Assembly: GCA_030639395.1 (NCBI GenBank)
Contig: DAOWCW010000044.1
Location: 1 to 6,752, forward strand
DNA length: 6,752 nt
Direction of reading: 5' to 3'
DNA from: an archaeon
GTDB lineage: Archaea; Nanoarchaeota; Nanoarchaeia; Pacearchaeales; GW2011-AR1
Position 1 is the first letter of the stretch; the number at the start of each line of letters is the position of its first letter. Both the position numbers and the translations under genes were made by a program. The notes below the pieces were generated by a model, which had not been told where the DNA came from, searched no databases, and saw only the letters and a program-made list of their open reading frames with translations. Positions 5,300 to 6,752 of the stretch are shown here, piece after piece.

Positions 5300-6487
5300 C
5301 TACTTCTTCCTAATCACATAAATCTCGGTCCCACTCCCAACCCTCTCGCCAAAATCAACCCCGACATCATCTCCCTTCTTCACCACACTAACCCTTTTCC
5401 CCTTCAACTCAATACTCTTAACCCTTGTCTTCTTAATTCCAATCTTATCCGAAATCAAATAAACATCATCCCCAACCTTCAACTTTCCAGTATTCATCAA
5501 AACCGAACAAACACCAACCTTCCTCCAAAATTTATACACCCGTCCCACAAACTCCTTCCTCTCTTCCTGCTCCCCATGCTCACTAAACGAAAAATCATCT
5601 CCAGTGGGTGTCCCAAAATAAAAACCCGAACTAAAACCCCGATGGTATACCTTCTTTAAATTCTCAATTCCAGCGACAATCTCGTCCCTAGAAAAATCAC
5701 CATCCAAAGCCTTCCGATATTCCGAAACAACAACAGACACATATTCAGGACCACGGTTTCTTCCCTCAATCTTAAAACTAACAATACCCGCCCTCTTCAT
5801 TTTATCAACAAAAGGCAACGCACACAAGTCCTTCGCCGACATCACCCTAGAATTTTCCAACTTCAACTCATGCCCAGAATCATCCTTTATATGCCAAGCT
5901 CGACGACATGGTTGCGCGCACTTTCCCCGATTTGCCGACAATCCAGAAGTATGCTCAGACATAAAACACCGACCCGAAACAGCAACACACATAGCACCAT
6001 GACAAAAACACTCTACATCAATTACTTTAGAAATTTTCCTTATCTGCTTCAACGACAACTCCCTAGCCAAAACAACTCTCTCAGCACCTAACCTCTTATA
6101 AAACTTAGCGGCCTCCACATTAGAAATCGAAGCTTGAGTAGAAATATGAAACGGTATACCATACTTTTTACAAAGTCCAATCACAGCCAAATCCCAACAA
6201 ATCACCGCATCAACCTTTCCCTTCACCTTACTCAAAATCTCACCAACTCGCTTCAACTCCCTATCATAAACCACAACATTCAAAGTCAAATACATCTTAA
6301 TTTTCCTCCCAGAAGAATCACAAACTTTCCTCATTCTATCTAGATCCCTCAGCTCAAAATTTCTAGCACTATCCCTCATATTAAAACCACGAATCCCAAA
6401 GTAAACCGCATCAGCCCCAGCTCCCACTGCCGCCCTCAAATTCCGAAAATCCCCAACCGGTGCAAGCAACTCATATTTTTGCTTCAT
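5300..6487 (-). CDS. U32 family protein (peptidase U32-like, probable RNA hydroxylation)
   Basis: A 395-residue U32 family protein. It begins with the typical ELLAPVGDFRNLRAAVGAGADAVYFG TIM-barrel opening (split here: ELLAPVGDF at 6-14, GADAVYFG at 24-31). The signature is at 159-176: HGAMCVAVSGRC then S. C167, C174, C190 and C194 match the four cysteines that hold an iron-sulfur cluster in characterised members, and C160 and C162 are extra. FKIEGRNR (238-245) and a GFSSGFYFG motif (284-292) follow, with a beta-barrel-like C-terminal domain from about 312. Though named peptidases, bacterial members studied in detail hydroxylate RNA (TrhP on tRNA U34, RlhA on 23S rRNA) or ubiquinone precursors (UbiU/UbiV). 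RNA modification is the best inference here; the substrate is unknown. The start is supported by a TATA box 26 bases upstream. Confidence 0.92.
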   Translation of the reverse strand: MKQKYELLAPVGDFRNLRAAVGAGADAVYFGIRGFNMRDSARNFELRDLDRMRKVCDSSGRKIKMYLTLNVVVYDRELKRVGEILSKVKGKVDAVICWDLAVIGLCKKYGIPFHISTQASISNVEAAKFYKRLGAERVVLARELSLKQIRKISKVIDVECFCHGAMCVAVSGRCFMSEHTSGLSANRGKCAQPCRRAWHIKDDSGHELKLENSRVMSAKDLCALPFVDKMKRAGIVSFKIEGRNRGPEYVSVVVSEYRKALDGDFSRDEIVAGIENLKKVYHRGFSSGFYFGTPTGDDFSFSEHGEQEERKEFVGRVYKFWRKVGVCSVLMNTGKLKVGDDVYLISDKIGIKKTRVKSIELKGKRVSVVKKGDDVGVDFGERVGSGTEIYVIRKK

Positions 6488-6509
6488 AATATATAAACGA
6501 AGAATTGCG

Positions 6510-6517
6510 TTTTAAAG
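6510..6517 (-). promoter_or_regulatory. TATA box of the U32 gene
   Basis: CTTTAAAA on the minus strand, centred about 26 bases before the ATG at 6487, so the mRNA is probably leaderless. The TATATAT-like stretch at 6489-6496 is too close to the start to be the working box. Confidence 0.6.
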
Positions 6518-6574
6518 ATTTGCAATAAAAATCCAATAGTCTGTCGTAATTCCAAAGTTACACCTCTACAAAAC

Positions 6575-6582
6575 TTTATAAA
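6575..6582 (+). promoter_or_regulatory. TATA box of the last gene
   Basis: TTTATAAA on the plus strand, centred about 25 bases before the ATG at 6603. It forms a divergent promoter pair with the U32 gene in the spacer 6488-6602. Confidence 0.6.
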
Positions 6583-6590
6583 CTTGAAAG

Positions 6591-6610
6591 TCATGGAAAA
6601 TCATGGAAAA
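6591..6610 (+). repeat. 10-base tandem duplication carrying two ATGs
   Basis: TCATGGAAAA occurs twice in a row, so there are two possible ATGs, 6593 and 6603. The first opens only an 11-codon frame that stops at TGA; the second opens the long frame and is correctly placed from the TATA box. A duplication at the start codon may have shifted the transcript start. Confidence 0.7.
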
Positions 6611-6752
6611 AGCAACGAGACAAATTGAAAAAAATGTTTCCGCAAGTTTTGGATATGTAAAAAAAGACATGCTAATGCTAAACGACGCATTCTCAGATAT
6701 GCACAGCAAAATACAACACCTATCCCTAAATCACGCAATGCTTCTAGAAGAA
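6603..6752 (+). CDS. N-terminal part of an unrecognised protein, cut by the window end
   Basis: An open frame of 50 codons runs from the ATG at 6603 to the last base with no stop, so the gene continues outside the window. The visible part is hydrophilic, methionine-rich and without membrane segments. From about residue 18 it is predicted helical, with heptad-like leucines and methionines (DMLMLNDAFSDMHSKIQHLS, 22-41), which suggests a coiled-coil or helical-bundle start. The codons follow the C- and A-ending usage of the other plus-strand genes. A TATA box about 25 bases upstream supports the start and implies a leaderless mRNA. The family is not recognised. Confidence 0.75.
   Translation, partial: MEKATRQIEKNVSASFGYVKKDMLMLNDAFSDMHSKIQHLSLNHAMLLEE

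Overview
The window looks like a piece of a small-genome archaeon, most likely a DPANN lineage of the Woesearchaeota/Pacearchaeota/Nanoarchaeota type. Evidence: an archaeal-type ribosomal protein uS10; archaeal TATA boxes centred about 25-27 bases before the start codons of most genes, which implies leaderless mRNAs; a tRNA without an encoded CCA; AT-rich DNA with tight gene packing; and short secreted or membrane proteins. The exact lineage is an inference.

Layout. Bases 1-389 hold no protein gene: a GC-rich patch cut by the window edge, a minus-strand serine-type tRNA (63-141), and two long hairpins (216-289, 298-345) whose G-U pairs point to a plus-strand RNA. rpsJ (uS10) lies at 390-698 on the minus strand. 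Divergent from it is a plus-strand pair joined by an ATGA overlap: an unrecognised membrane-anchored protein (830-1681) and a secreted staphylococcal-nuclease-like protein with a lamin-tail-like C-terminus (1678-2364). A 137-base spacer then carries heptamer repeats and a displaced second copy of the nuclease's last residues, inside which sits the TATA box of a PAP2 phosphatase (2502-3017). Convergent to this, on the minus strand, are an MscS channel (3048-4085) with a small membrane protein one base upstream (4087-4605), a protein with an N-terminal HTH-like part and a sigma-70 region 4-like C-terminus (4640-5239), and a U32 family protein (5300-6487). A new plus-strand gene starts at 6603 and runs off the end.

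How the genes fit together. Most products act at or outside the membrane: nuclease and its partner, lipid phosphatase, mechanosensitive channel and its small partner. The two cytoplasmic items of note are the U32 protein (probable RNA modification) and the sigma-like regulator, unusual because archaea have no sigma factors.

Composition. From about 1678 to the end the plus strand is very rich in C and A whichever way the genes point. The 830-1681 gene, the last ~50 bases of the nuclease gene and a palindromic patch in the PAP2 gene depart from this, suggesting recently arrived DNA.
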